Assembly: GCA_020912385.1 (NCBI GenBank)
Contig: CP087212.1
Span: 2,108,001-2,172,000, forward strand
Direction of reading: 5' to 3'
From: Neofusicoccum parvum
Lineage: Eukaryota; Ascomycota; Dothideomycetes; Botryosphaeriales; Botryosphaeriaceae
DNA: 64,000 bases
Position numbers and translations under genes: made by a program. Every line of letters starts with the position of its first letter. The stretch's first letter is position 1. The notes under the pieces were generated by a model. The model was not told the DNA's origin and did no database searches. It worked only from the letters and a program-made list of their open reading frames with translations. Shown here piece by piece: positions 1-11,205 of this stretch.

Positions 1-208
1 GAAAAGTGTTAGTGTTTGAACGGCACATTCTCCAACGCAGCAAATATGATTTTCAAGTCAACTCAAGAGCGTCCAAGGGTTGATTCTTTTTATCCGTTTT
101 GAGTCCTTTTTGAAAGAAGAAATGCTTTTTGATGGTCCAAATCCCGAGGTTTGATGAGTCCAAGATCTTCAACACTTTTCAGAATCTCGCAAGATTCTTT
201 AGATAGCC

Positions 209-1733
209 TCACTTTCTTGCCTGCTCTCCACGGAAATGACCAGCAACTAGGAACGCCAACTCCAACGCTTGCTTTTCGTTGAGGCGGGGATCGCAGTAGG
301 TTGTGTAGTTCAAACTCAGATCATCCTCGTCGAGACCTTCGCTACCACCGAGGCATTCGGTAACAGCGTCGCCGGTAAGCTCGAGATGCACGCCTCCTAG
401 GAAAGAGCCAAGCTGCTGATGGATCTTCAGCGCAGAAGCAACTTCCGAAAGGATAGAAGAGAAATGGCGGGTCTTGATGCCGGATTCGGTGGAGCGCGTG
501 TTTCTGAGGTCAATATTAGCAACGGTTTGCTCCTCATCAACATCTATACTCACCCATGCATAGGGTCGCACTGCCAGACAACGACATGTCCACTCTTCCG
601 CACGGCTTCGATATGTCCTCCAAGCATTTTCTCGACCTTGTCTTCTCCGTAACGTGTGATCAGAGTCACCTTGCCAACCTCCTTATCCGGGTTGACAATG
701 TCGAGAAGCTCAATAAGCTCTTCATTCTTCATCGTCGGGCCAACCTTGATTCCGATTGGGTTCTCGATACCACGGAAGTATTCGACATGTCCGTGCGTCA
801 ACTGCCGGGTGCGGTCACCAACCCAGAGAAAGTGCGCTGAAGTGTTGTACCAGGCCTTGCCATCATCACTGGGAGGGACTTGGGTCCGCGAGCTGGAATT
901 CTTGGGCCGAGGAAGACGGCGGGTGAGAGCCTCTTCATACTCAAGAACGAGGCCCTCGTGGCTGGTGAACAGCTCAACCGTCTCCAACTGTCCAGCTGTA
1001 TCGGCACCGACGGTACGCATGAAGCGCAGCGACTCCGTGATGCTGCCAACGATTTTCGAGTATTTTTCCTGCAGCTCATCGTTCCGGACATGGCCTAGTC
1101 CCCAGTCGAAAGGGTTGTGAAGATCCGCAATTCCGCTGGATAGCTGCGCGCGGACGTAGTTGGAGGTAGCAGCGGAATGGAAGTAGGCCTGGACGAGTCT
1201 GTCAGGATCTGGAGTCCGCTGGTCTTGGGCGTATCCGTTTAGGATATCTCCACGGAAGCTTGGCATCTCGACACCGTTGACCTTCTCCATAGCGCTTGAG
1301 CGGGGCTTTGCGTATTGACCAGCCATACGTGCGATACGCACAACCGGCTTGTTAGCACCCCAAATGAGAACGAGGGACATCTGCAGCAGGAGCTTGATCT
1401 TGGAATCAATGGCGTCATCCTGACAGTAGGAGAAGAGCTCGGCACAGTCGCCACCCTGCAGCAAGAAGGCCTCACCGAGCGCGACACGCTGAAGGTGAGC
1501 ACGGAGCTTGGTAATCTCGGCAGGTGTCACGATGGGGGGAAGGTTCCGGAGCTTGTCGACTGCGGGACCTAGGCCAGTCTCATCAGGGTAGGTTATCGCT
1601 TGCACGACGGGTTTTGACCGCCAGGCTCCAGAGTGTCAGTTCTGCTTCAGAACAGTCGCAGATAGTACATACATGATGGCTTCCATTCTGATGCAGCGCC
1701 ATTGAGGGTGACTGTGGTTTCAGACGCGCTCAT
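209..1733 (-). CDS. aro-8: Class II 3-deoxy-D-arabino-heptulosonate-7-phosphate (DAHP) synthase
   Basis: Catalyses the first step of the shikimate pathway, condensing phosphoenolpyruvate with erythrose 4-phosphate, in the cytosol. Exons on the minus strand are 1733-1673, 1625-554 and 503-209 (introns of 47 and 50 bp, both GT-AG), giving 475 residues, the usual length for class II enzymes. Visible class II signatures in order: an N-terminal WKPSSW-type segment created by splicing of exons 1 and 2, QGGDCAE, RTPDPDRL, FTSHEGLVLEYEEA, the GIKVGPTM block, the CDPMHGNT metal/substrate region spanning the second splice junction, and a C-terminal CDPRLN. The start is the only ATG giving the conserved N-terminus. 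The upstream region carries a perfect TGACTCA element and three TGAGTC half-sites, consistent with cross-pathway (Gcn4/CpcA) control. The symbol follows the Neurospora plant-type enzyme; the allosteric specificity cannot be read from the sequence. Identification is very secure. Confidence 0.95.
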
Positions 1734-1810
1734 GTTTGCGGTAAGACAATGCGTGAGTCTAGTCAAGCCTTGAGTCTTTCCGAGTATGCTTGTAGAACGG
1801 AGTCTCGTTG

Positions 1811-1822
1811 TTCCACGTGGAA
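1811..1822. promoter_or_regulatory. 12-bp perfect palindrome with CACGTG core (bHLH-type site)
   Basis: TTCCACGTGGAA is its own reverse complement and contains an E-box core, 78 bp upstream of the DAHP synthase start. Binding by a bHLH factor is inferred from the core only. Confidence 0.35.
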
Positions 1823-2255
1823 ACCTCTACTTTATTGTCCTGTTCAATGTCAGAAGCTATTCACATGGGCTCTTGAGCGACCAAATCATGTACGTGAGTC
1901 TCGAAGCCAATTTCTTCCTCTCTCTTCCGAGCGTCTCGACAGATGGAAAGAGCTATGGTTTTTTCCGAAGGGTGAAGAGACTCGTAGTGCGCGCGATCTT
2001 TGCGGACTTCCCGCCAGAGCAGAATTAGAATGAAGACGAATGCAAGAGGAACAGCGAACGAGTGAAGACAAAGAGAAGAAGGCATGATCAGCTGAGAAGG
2101 AAAATGGCCTGGGGCAAGCTTGGCCAGCAAAAGGAGCTGCGAGAATGACGGAGAGGGGAGAATAAGCGCATGTGAAGAAGCCTTATAGCAGTGGGAGAAA
2201 TAGAGGAGGCTAAGAAAGAGTGCGGTACCTTGGTGGTGGGTGTCTTTGGAATGCT

Positions 2256-2262
2256 TGACTCA
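2256..2262. promoter_or_regulatory. TGACTCA element (Gcn4/CpcA-type site)
   Basis: Perfect palindromic bZIP site for general amino acid control, about 520 bp upstream of the DAHP synthase ATG. TGAGTC half-sites at 1754-1759, 1771-1776 and 1895-1900 lie nearer that gene. DAHP synthases are classic targets of this regulator, so the assignment to the left gene is a reasonable inference. Confidence 0.45.
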
Positions 2263-2642
2263 GGTATGCAGACCTCCCGAGACTACAGAGACGGAACGCG
2301 GGCCAGCCTCTTTCGCACAGGCAACTGACGCAAACAGAACCAGAGTCGGGCGCAAACTGGCAAACAAGGAGAGGGCGAGGGTGGACGGAAGGGCAGAAGA
2401 GCGTGCAGCGCAGAGAAATTGGTTGGATGACTGTACCGGCGGTGACCCGTGTCATTGCGGGAAGGCCGGGCCCGAACGAACAGATCGCGCGGCCAGGCGG
2501 TGCCGACGCAAGCCGCAACTCGCTTGTTCCCGCGGCAGCTCAGTGGATTCCGGGGAGCTTCCTCTCCCAAGCTCCCCAACTCTCAAGCTTCCATCCCTCC
2601 ACCAACAACAGCCTCGCAATCGCACAGTCGCACCGTCGCACA

Positions 2643-3066
2643 ATGGCCGAGGAACCGCAGCCCGCGGGCGTCCACGAGGGCGCCGAGCAGCCGCCGGCCC
2701 CCGCTTCTGCCGAGGACCGCAAGGCCCAGGCTGCCATGTCAACCCTCGACGCCGCTCAACGCGAGGACGAGGGCGCCCCGAAGAAGAACGTCGACGCTGA
2801 AGCCCTCGGCCAGGCCATGAAGAACCTGGACGTGAAGGACCAGAGCAAGAAAGCCGATGTCAAGAAGGCCGTCAAGGTCGACCCCGCTGACGTCACACTC
2901 CTGGTGCGCGCCCTTCCCCAATGTCTAATAGACCGGCATGCTAATGTTTCTTCACGCACAGGTCGAGCAGCTGGAGCTTACGAAGCCCAAAGCGACGGAG
3001 CTCCTGAAAGCTCACGAGGGCGACCCGGTCAAGGCGATGACAGCGTTTATCGGGGTCTCCGCCTAG
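2643..3066 (+). CDS. HYPK-like UBA-domain protein (NatA-associated)
   Basis: Small acidic/lysine-rich protein of 121 residues from exons 2643-2903 and 2962-3066 (58-bp intron with a slightly unusual GTGCGC donor). The C-terminal ~45 residues, VEQLELTKPKATELLKAHEG onward, match the UBA-like domain of huntingtin-interacting protein K (HYPK) and the NAC-alpha UBA. In this family the domain binds the NatA N-terminal acetyltransferase on the ribosome. The conserved helix is rebuilt exactly by removing the intron, which supports the model. The ATG chosen is the first after a pyrimidine-rich, purine-poor leader; an in-frame open stretch continues upstream without the composition of a conserved protein and is taken as 5' UTR. 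The N-terminal half is low-complexity (Ala/Glu/Pro). It is distinguished from NAC-alpha by size and lack of a NAC domain. Confidence 0.85.
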
Positions 3067-5567
3067 GTGCCCTCATTCGAATACTTCTCACGGTTACATG
3101 TCTTACGATGGAATGAGGTTCAATGACAATACATATGACAAGACAATATACTGCGACATGGCTACGTACCGGAATCTGTAGATTGAGGGGTAGACTCTGA
3201 AGACTGTTCGCGAACCGCTTTCGTCCCCCGACAATGGCTGTCCGTCAAGCCTATAATACAAGAACTTATTTCGCCGTCGAACCGCCGGTCCGGACACCCG
3301 TCGTGAAAGGCTGATGGATCGCGTAGTACGAGGACGTGAGACCAGTTTCTGCCGTGACGGGACGCTGCGAAAGTCCGCTCGAAATGCAATCGCCCCAAGG
3401 AAAGAGGCATCGGACCGGTGGCTCTTGGACCTTGATGATCATGGACGCTTAGCTTTTGGGCCTCTTCAAGGGGAGACGAAGCTCAACAATTTCACAACTT
3501 ACTCATAGAAGTAGAAGAATCCAAGAATCCAGGTAAATCTAACGTCACGCCGGATCATCTATCGTCATTACGATCGACCGAGCTTACCTTGATGGAATAA
3601 TCAACGTGTTTATCGCGACGGGCTGATCCACCGCATCTCAGACACGGATGCCATCTTGGCAGGGCCTCCCATGCGGGAGCGATGAGAAGCGAGCGAGCTT
3701 GCTGTAGTTCCATGATGCGCGATCGCCGCCTTCTTTCAACCTCACTGAACCGTTCTTATTGTAGTCAAACGACGACTTTTGCTTCGGCACTCACCTTTCG
3801 CACCCGGTCACAAGGTAGATTCGGCATGAGCCGCGAGAATGGCGAATCATCGCGCAAAGCCATTCTAGCACCCTTTGAGAGCAGAACACGAGCCATGCGA
3901 ATCTATCACGGCGCTCAGCAAAATTTTCCCGACGGAGCACGGCGCCTCAAGTTCTTTCTGCTTCCTTTTTCGACGCCCTCAGCCGTTGCGCTGACTGAGA
4001 AAACCGCCGTTGTCGGCCAACCTCGGAACATCCCCCCGGTTTCAGAGTCGTGGATATCGTCCAACAATGTTTCACAGCTCTGCCACACGCTGGATGTCCC
4101 TCTCAGGGGTATTGGTGTTGGCAGCGGGTGCAGCCGCTCTGTCGCAATGCTTTGCGCATGAGTTTAATCTGATTCCCAACTGCTCACTCCCGTCCATCGG
4201 CGCGAGTGTCGGCTTCCACGCGGTTTATCAGATGGCAAGTCTTCGGCATAATGCTGCTATGCCACTGCCGCGTCCGTGAGCGCTGCGTCCCGTTTCAGTT
4301 GCTCTCAACATCGGCTACGGCGCGCGTTGCCGAATTCAAGCTGCCAAGCCCGTGGCTCGTCGCAGGGAGCGCCAGTGGGGTCCATGCACGCTTCTATAAA
4401 CAAACAGACCTCCACAGGGACTGTCCACGCCCTGAACAGTTCGCCATTGCTACCTTTCCGGATCTCTGCGTGTTTATGCCGGAAGGAAATCATGCCAGGG
4501 ACCTCGACACGAACCTCGTAAGGCTAGAAACATGGCGATTCGCATCGGATTCAGCCGTCGAGAAATCCCACGAATGTCACAGGGGTTCACCCCTTCTCCG
4601 CTGACTCTCGGTGGAATTGTGGGCGCGGCACTCTGTAACCGCCATCTGGCTTGGACAATTCTGGCAAGTGGCATGCCCAGAGGCCAAGGAAGAGCTATCT
4701 CCGGCGGGCGCGTGGTTCGAAGGAACCCCGGGCCACACTCCGGAAACTAAGCCCCTGCTCCGCCAGGTTCGTGCGTCGCCAAGCTTTCACCCAACCAACC
4801 TTAAAACATCTGGCATATGGGGCAGGGATTTAGCCGGCACAGACGGAGCGCGGATTGGCCGACTCCTCTCCTGTTGTGTCCTGCGTGACAGCGTGTTGAC
4901 CAGGATGCTGAGCGGGAGGCTTTAAAATTACTCAGTACACACTCGTCCGACCGTCCGGATACTTGCAAGCCATGGGCGAGAGCGAGGTGGTGAGCACACC
5001 TCGGCCTGATTTCTCCCGACTACGCCAGCACCAGCTCCCTCTTCGAGCCTGGCATTACCCCTCTTGCGCGAACCTGCACCCCAGATTTCGCTTGTGCGCG
5101 CTGTTTCCTGCAGGTATTGCTTCCAGCCTTGCCGGCCTTGGTCCTCCCGACCGGATGTAAAGCCCAGTCAAGCATCACGTGGGGCGGAAATTGGACTGTT
5201 TTGGCATTGCCTCCAGCGGAGTTCAGGAAGAGAGACCGAGAACGGGCCCTGTTCAATAAACTAGCGAGCTGTGGTGATCTGAAACATCAACGCATCCACC
5301 GGTCGCCGCCTGTTCCCGCGTGCGCCCTGATTAGCGGAGCGCGTTTACAGGTGCTTTTCTACATCCTTTTTCTCCGTACCGAGATGAGGCCACTGTATCT
5401 CACGGGCCATGAGGTGTGAAGCTCCCATGCATTGTGGCCACCGCCACACACTCTCTCTCCGCATGGAGAACTACAAAAGCAGGGGCGCTGGCTATCGGTG
5501 TTTTGGTTGTTCGTCACGGCTCCTCTCCCGTAGCAAACAAGGTTCCTCATAGGAGGACACCGCCACA
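3067..5567. other. 2.5 kb gene-poor interval
   Basis: Balanced GC and many short unrelated frames on both strands, none with a recognisable domain. The only frame with protein-like features starts near 4067 and has a hydrophobic signal-like segment, but it ends at 4279. The right end is presumably the promoter of the rhamnogalacturonan lyase gene. Confidence 0.4.
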
Positions 5568-7274
5568 ATGGCACTCTTCACTTTGTTCCTGGCTTTTGTC
5601 TCTCTTTTCGCACCGGCTCTAGCAGCCTTTGGTGTCACCACCTCTACTTCCAGCTATGTCGTCGATGCCGGCTCATCCAACCCGTTCATTGTCACCATTT
5701 CGCGCAGCAGTTGCGACATCACATCCATCAAGTACCGTGGGGAGGAATTCCAATACTCCGGCAAGGGTTCTCACATTTCTTCCGGTCTCGGCTCTGCGAC
5801 CGTGAGCTCGCAGATCGTCAGCAGTAAGCAACTTGGACTCTCTGCTTCACCGACCCGGCCGCTAACTGCCCATAGGCACCTATGCCAAGATTACCTGCGT
5901 GGCCGGTAGCTTGACTCACTACATCGTCGTCAAGTCCGGAGAAAGCTCCCTGTATATGGGTACTTACTTCACCGAGGAGCCCTCTATCGGTGAAGCTCGC
6001 TTCATTGCCCGTCTGGATCCGGCCAAGCTTCCTCTCGAATACCCGTACGGCACTGCTTCGACTACCGCGGGTAGCAGCAGCACAGTTGAGGGCTCGGATG
6101 TGTTCGTCGTGAATGGCCAGACCCGCAGCAAGTTCTACTCCAGCCAACGCTTCATCGACGACAAGGTTCAGTGCGTGTACCGCGACGACGATGCTGTCCA
6201 TGCTTGCATGATCCTCCAGCCTCTCTCCTACGAGGGATCCAGCGGCGGTCCCTTCTTCAGGGATATCAACACCAACAACGCTGGTGACTCGACCAACCTT
6301 TACTTCTACATGAACTCCAACCACGCCCAGACCGAGTCTTACCGTATGGGCTTCCACGGCCCTTACCAGCTTCAGTTCAGCCGCTCTGGTATCCCCACAA
6401 CCTTTGACGCCTCGTTCTTCGCGGATCTTGGTCTTTCTGGTTACGTTGCTACTTCTGGTCGTGGTTACGTCAAGGGCACTGCGTCCGGTGTTGGCAGCAG
6501 CTACCAGAAGGTCCTCCACTGGTACAACTCCAACGCCCAGTACTGGGTCTATGCCTCATCCAACGGTGCCTTCACCTCTCCTGCGATGAAGCCTGGCACC
6601 TACACGCAGGTTCTCTACCAGGATGAGCTCAAGGTTGCCACCGACTCCGTCACCGTTACTGCTGGTGGCACCGTGACCAAGAACATTGCTTCCACCTTCT
6701 CGTTCCCGACTACCCTCTGGACGATCGGTGACTGGGATGGCCAGCCTTTCGGCTTCCGCAACGCCGACAAGATCGAGCGCATGCACCCGTCTGACAGCCG
6801 TATGAGCAGCTGGGGCCCTCTGACCTACACTGTCGGCTCCAGCGCTCTGACCGACGTCCCCATGGCGCTGTTCAAGGGCGTCAACACGCCGCTCACGATC
6901 AAGTTCACCCTGACGTCGTCCCAGCTGGGTGCGGCCACGCTCCGCATTGGCACGACTCTGGCGTTCGCGAGCGGCCGGCCGCAGGCCAAGATCAACAGCT
7001 ACACTGGAACTGCGCCGGCCGCACCGACGAAGATCGACTCGCGCGGTGTCACGAGGGGCACGTACCGCGGGCTGGGCGAGATCTACACGGTCAGCATCCC
7101 CGCGGGCACGCTCGTTGCCGGCTCGAACACGATCACCATCGACTGCATCTCGGGAAGCTCGGGCGACACCTACCTGAACCCCAACTTCGTAAGTGCCACA
7201 CACTCCGCTGTGACGAGAGGCGGTGCTAACCAAAGCAACAGATCCTGGATGCCATCGACCTCTACCTCAACTAA
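5568..7274 (+). CDS. rglA: Secreted rhamnogalacturonan lyase, polysaccharide lyase family 4
   Basis: Cleaves the rhamnogalacturonan-I backbone of pectin by beta-elimination outside the cell. Exons are 5568-5823, 5876-7188 and 7242-7274 (introns of 52 and 53 bp, each with a clear CTAAC branch site), giving 533 residues, the normal length for the fungal RglA type. A signal peptide is obvious: about 19 hydrophobic residues ending in Ala-Leu-Ala. The mature protein begins with the PL4 N-terminal catalytic domain ([39 protein letters not shown]), continues through the fibronectin-III-like middle ([25 protein letters not shown]) and ends in the carbohydrate-binding-like C-terminal domain with the [20 protein letters not shown] block. 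The last exon encodes only the terminal strand [10 protein letters not shown]. The 2.5 kb upstream gap may hold its regulation. Assignment to PL4 is firm; substrate detail is family knowledge. Confidence 0.93.
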
Positions 7275-7731
7275 GGGCGGACCAGTCGGGCGATGTTTCA
7301 AACTTCAATCTGTAAATAGTTTACGTCTTACACTGAACATACATTTGGCTTTGATTGCACTCGTGCATTATTCAGGGATACGAAAATTGGCGAGCGAGCA
7401 GCTCCACTCATGCGAGATGTGTGGCTGTGAGTGAGTGAGACCCCGGTCGTGCATGGATTACGTCATCAGGATTTGCGGCCAGTGCGCGCTGAAGCGACGC
7501 GGCACCTGGTCCAGCCAGCAAGCAACCACCATCACCGCTCTTTCAGTCGCGCATCCTGCGCACCGCTGAAAACTCTTTTTCCTGAGCAGAGCACTCTGAC
7601 CCTCCGTCCCGCGCAGCGCCGCCAGCGCTGTTCTCCTCAGTTCGGATCAGACGGTCGACCTCCTCGTCAGCCTGCTCGGCTTGTGTGACGCCATCGCCGA
7701 GCGCGCGCTAGTTGTTGACCTCTCGCCAAAC
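7275..7731. other. Intergenic, lyase 3' end and channel-gene 5' leader
   Basis: No gene seen. The right half is a GC-moderate, pyrimidine-rich leader before the ATG of the channel gene. Confidence 0.4.
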
Positions 7732-10700
7732 ATGGACCCCGGAGCCTTGCAGGCACCGCTCGGCCCGGAGAGCTTCTTCGACAGCTTGGGCAAGATGCCA
7801 AAGGTGAGTGCCAGCGCCACCAGGAGCTTCCGCCCTCTCCGCGCGCTTCCGCGGCTTTTCGACCCGCCCGCAAATCCCAACGAGACAATCCGTCATGGAC
7901 TCTTCTTGCTAACTCGTCAAGGTCCCGGAGACTGGCGGTAGTCATCGTAACAAGTCCTCGTCTGTGTACAGCTTGATTTACACCTTGATCCCTTCCGTCC
8001 TTGTGGCGTTCATCTTGCTCAGCATCTTCGTCGTTATCCGCGGAAAATTCCGGCGACTGTACGCTCCGCGAACATTCATCGATGTTCTGACAGAGCAGTA
8101 AGCCCCCAAATGATATCCCCTTTTCCCTCAAAACTCACAAGATGCAGAGAGAAGACACCTCGGGAGCCGAACACGACTTTTGCATGGGTCAAGTATTTCA
8201 CTACGTTTGAGGATACGGACCTTCTCAACTGGCAGTCCCTGGATGCTTACCTCTATGTCCGTTTCTTCAAAATCATCGTTGTTACGTGCTTTTTCGGTTT
8301 CCTCTTGGTCGGAACGGTTCTTATTCCTATCAATGCAACCGGAGGAGGCGGGCAAAAGCAGCTGGACATCTTGTCATTCAGCAATGTCAAGGACCCAAAG
8401 CGCTACTGGGCTCACGCCGTTGTCGCCTGGGTTTTCTTTGGTAAGCACTATTGCTTTGAGACATGCTTGCCATACTCTAACCAAGCCAGGTTTTGTGTTG
8501 TTCATGATTACCCGTGAAACCATTTTCCTCATCCACCTCCGCCAGGCTTACCTTCTTTCTCCCTGGAACTCGAGCAAGATTTCTTCCAGAACGGTCCTCT
8601 TCACTTCAGTTCCTAAGCCTTACTGCAACAAGGAAAAGATTAAGAACCTGTTCGATGAAGTCAAGACCGTTTGGCTTGTCGAAGATTTCAAGGAGCTGGA
8701 AGACATGATCGAGGATATGGATAAAGCCGCCTTGAGACTCGAAGCCGCTGAGATTAAACTCATCAGAAACGCCAATGCTGAGCGGTTGAAGATGGTAAAA
8801 GACCCTAAGAAGAATCCCGACGATCACGACACAGACCACTGGCTGGCTATTACGCGCCGCCCGAAGCACAGACACGACAAGTTCAACTTCATTTGGGGAA
8901 ATCGATTCGACACGATCGCTCACTCCCAAGAAAACTTGCGCAAGCTGATCCCGGCCGTCAAAGCTGCCCAAAAGGTTCGTCTCGACGGCGATGCCAAGCT
9001 GCTTGGAGCCGTCTTCATCGAGTTCGAGACACAATCCGCTGCTCAAGCCGCGTACACCTTGGTTTCTTTCAATCATCCGGAGCGTATTGTTCCTCGCCAG
9101 GTTGGCGTTCATCCTAGTGAGGTCATCTGGAAGAATTTGCGGATGTCCGACTGGGAAGCCCTTGGCCGCAAACTACTCGCCTTTACCTTTGTCCTGGCTC
9201 TGACCATCTTCTGGGGTATCCCGGTAGCCTTCATTGGTACCATTTCGAATCTGACATACCTGTCGGAGAAATACAAATGGCTCAGATGGCTTCAGAATCT
9301 TAATAGCAAGGAGCTGGGCCTGTTGACTGGTCTTGTGCCTTCTTTGCTGCTGTCATTCATTCAATCTCTCGTCCCGAGATTCTATCGCTGTAAGTGACCG
9401 CATTCATGTGGCCTGCTAGTATACTGACTTGGATGTAGATATTGCCAGACAATCGGGCGCTGTGACGCTATCACACGTTGAGTTGAGGACACAAACGTAC
9501 TTCTTTGTGTTCTCCCTAATCCAGGTCTTCCTCGTCACTACCTTCAGTTCTGGAGCTACTGCAGTTATTGGCCAGATTGCTCGAGAGCCGCGACTGGCAC
9601 CTGCTCTGCTAGCAGAAAATCTCCCGAAGGCCTCTAACTTCTATATCTCATACTTCGTGCTCTACGGCATTGCTATTAGCGCTGAGCATGTCTTCAATCC
9701 TCTTGGTTTATTCTGGGATGTTATCCTGCCTCGAATCTGGCCCTACGGTACGCCTCGCGAGTCTTACATCAAGTACATCACACTTGACACGCCCGGCTAT
9801 GGATCTGAGTGTGCGAAGTGGGCGAATTTGGCGGTCATTGCCATCAGCTACTCGTGCATTGCGCCGTTGGTCCTTGGATTTGCGACTATTGGCTTCATTT
9901 TCATCTATCTGGCGATGCGCTACAACTTCTTCTACGTCTTCGATACCGAGATCGATACGAAGGGTGCCTTCTACGCGCAGGCACTGCAGCAGCTGACAGT
10001 AGGCATCTACATCGCCGAGCTCTGCCTCATTGGCCTTTTCTCGACGCGCATTCACAGCGAACTCAGCGCTAATGGTCCGCTCATTCTTATGGTCATACTC
10101 TTTTTCGCCACAATTCTCTACCAATATCTCATGCGCGAGACTCTCACGCCGTTGACGGAACTTCTTCCCCGCAACCTCCTCGCCGAAACCGAGGCCGACT
10201 ATGAAGCCCGCGTCTCGTCCGAATCCGCCACAGCCTCCAACCAGCAGCACGACGCCAACAACAAGGCCAAAAACAAGCTCAAGGCCGACACCCGCAACGA
10301 CGCGGCGGCCAGCCGGCACCCGGAGACGCAGCCGCTGCTGCAGCCGGACCACGCGGCGCGCGAGGGGCGCACGTCGCACCGGGCGGGGTCGCTGACGCAC
10401 CCGCGGCGCATCAACGACATCTACGGGCACGAGAAGTACAAGAAGGCCAAGGACAACATGCAGCGCTGGTTCGCGCCGCACAGCCAGTCGCCCGCGGCGC
10501 TGGCGGCCACGATGCACCCGTCGCTGCGCGAGCCGGTGCCGCCGTACCCGGAGGACGTGGCCAAGCTGGCATTCGTCAACCCGGCCATCACGCGCGAGCC
10601 GCCGACGCTGTGGATCGTGCGCGACGAGATGCGCATCAGCGAGCGCGAGATCGGGGAGTGCAGGCGGGAGGTCGAGGGGCTGGATGTGAGGGATGACGGC

Positions 10701-10787
10701 GCGTGGTTGGACGGGAAGAACGTGGTCAGGTGGGATGAGGAGAGGTTGAGGGATATGCCGTTGTGGAAGGGGAGGGTGGTTTATTAG
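7732..10787 (+). CDS. CSC1/OSCA/TMEM63-type stress-gated cation channel (RSN1/DUF221 family)
   Basis: Polytopic membrane protein of 929 residues from exons 7732-7803, 7922-8097, 8148-8440, 8490-9389 and 9439-10787 (introns 118, 50, 49, 49 bp). Domain order matches the family: N-terminal late-exocytosis region with three membrane segments (first near YSLIYTLIPSVLVAFILLSI), a large cytosolic PHM7-like domain rich in charged residues, then the seven-helix RSN1/DUF221 core starting at LLAFTFVLALTIFWGIPVAF. The core includes FIYLAMRYNFFYVFDTEIDTKG-like and YQYLMRETLTPLTELLP segments. Family members are osmo/mechano-sensitive cation channels of the plasma membrane; some yeast paralogues have secretion phenotypes. 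The hydrophilic C-terminal tail (about 200 residues) is encoded by a markedly GC-rich stretch that differs from the rest of the gene. Start chosen because the short first exon leads in frame to the first helix. Confidence 0.92.
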
Positions 10788-10819
10788 GGGAGTTTGGGGA
10801 TGGGTGGGAATGGGTGGGG
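10787..10819 (+). other. G-run cluster at stop codon/3' UTR of channel gene
   Basis: Six runs of three or four G within 33 bases on the sense strand, beginning at the last base of the TAG stop. The pattern fits a potential RNA G-quadruplex. Confidence 0.4.
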
Positions 10820-11205
10820 TTGCTTGATGTATGTACGAATACATGGGGAGGGAGGGGTCGTGTACAATCTCGGGGAGGTGTAGAAAATTGTTGTAGCATG
10901 TATGATTGATGATAATCACATCCCGCGTGGATACTCCCTGTCTTGTTACTAAAGTGATTTGAGCAGCCTGTTTGGCACCTCACCCCGAAATGGTGCATGG
11001 CGGTTGGTGTCTTGTCGAGCAAATGGGGGGAGAGGTTCACGGGTGTACCTCATTGTATCTACGGGCTACACCGCTCGCTAATGATGGACATGTTAAGGCT
11101 CGGATCAAAAGGATATCCTTCTTTCTAGCCTGTAGCCTATCGGAATAGTGCAAGAGATAGCAAGAGCTTGATTGATGGCTAAAAACTCGATGGTAGGAAT
11201 GGTAT
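10788..11205. other. Convergent intergenic region
   Basis: Shared 3' flank of the channel gene and the HET gene. Apart from the G-run cluster nothing is recognised. Confidence 0.4.

Larger units (their letters stand above)
1734..2642. promoter_or_regulatory. Divergent promoter region of DAHP synthase and HYPK-like gene
   Basis: No convincing gene. It holds a 12-bp perfect palindrome centred on CACGTG, three TGAGTC half-sites near the DAHP synthase start, and TGACTCA at 2256-2262. The right part becomes GC-rich toward the HYPK-like start and looks like 5' UTR. Confidence 0.5.

Noticed and set aside
3682..4161. 159-codon frame in the gene-poor interval
   Set aside because: No domain, unusual Arg/Ser composition, no leader or splice context; not supported as a gene.
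4067..4279. Short secreted-protein-like frame (hydrophobic N-terminus)
   Set aside because: Only ~70 codons, no cysteine pattern typical of effectors, overlapping frames of similar length; left as unannotated.
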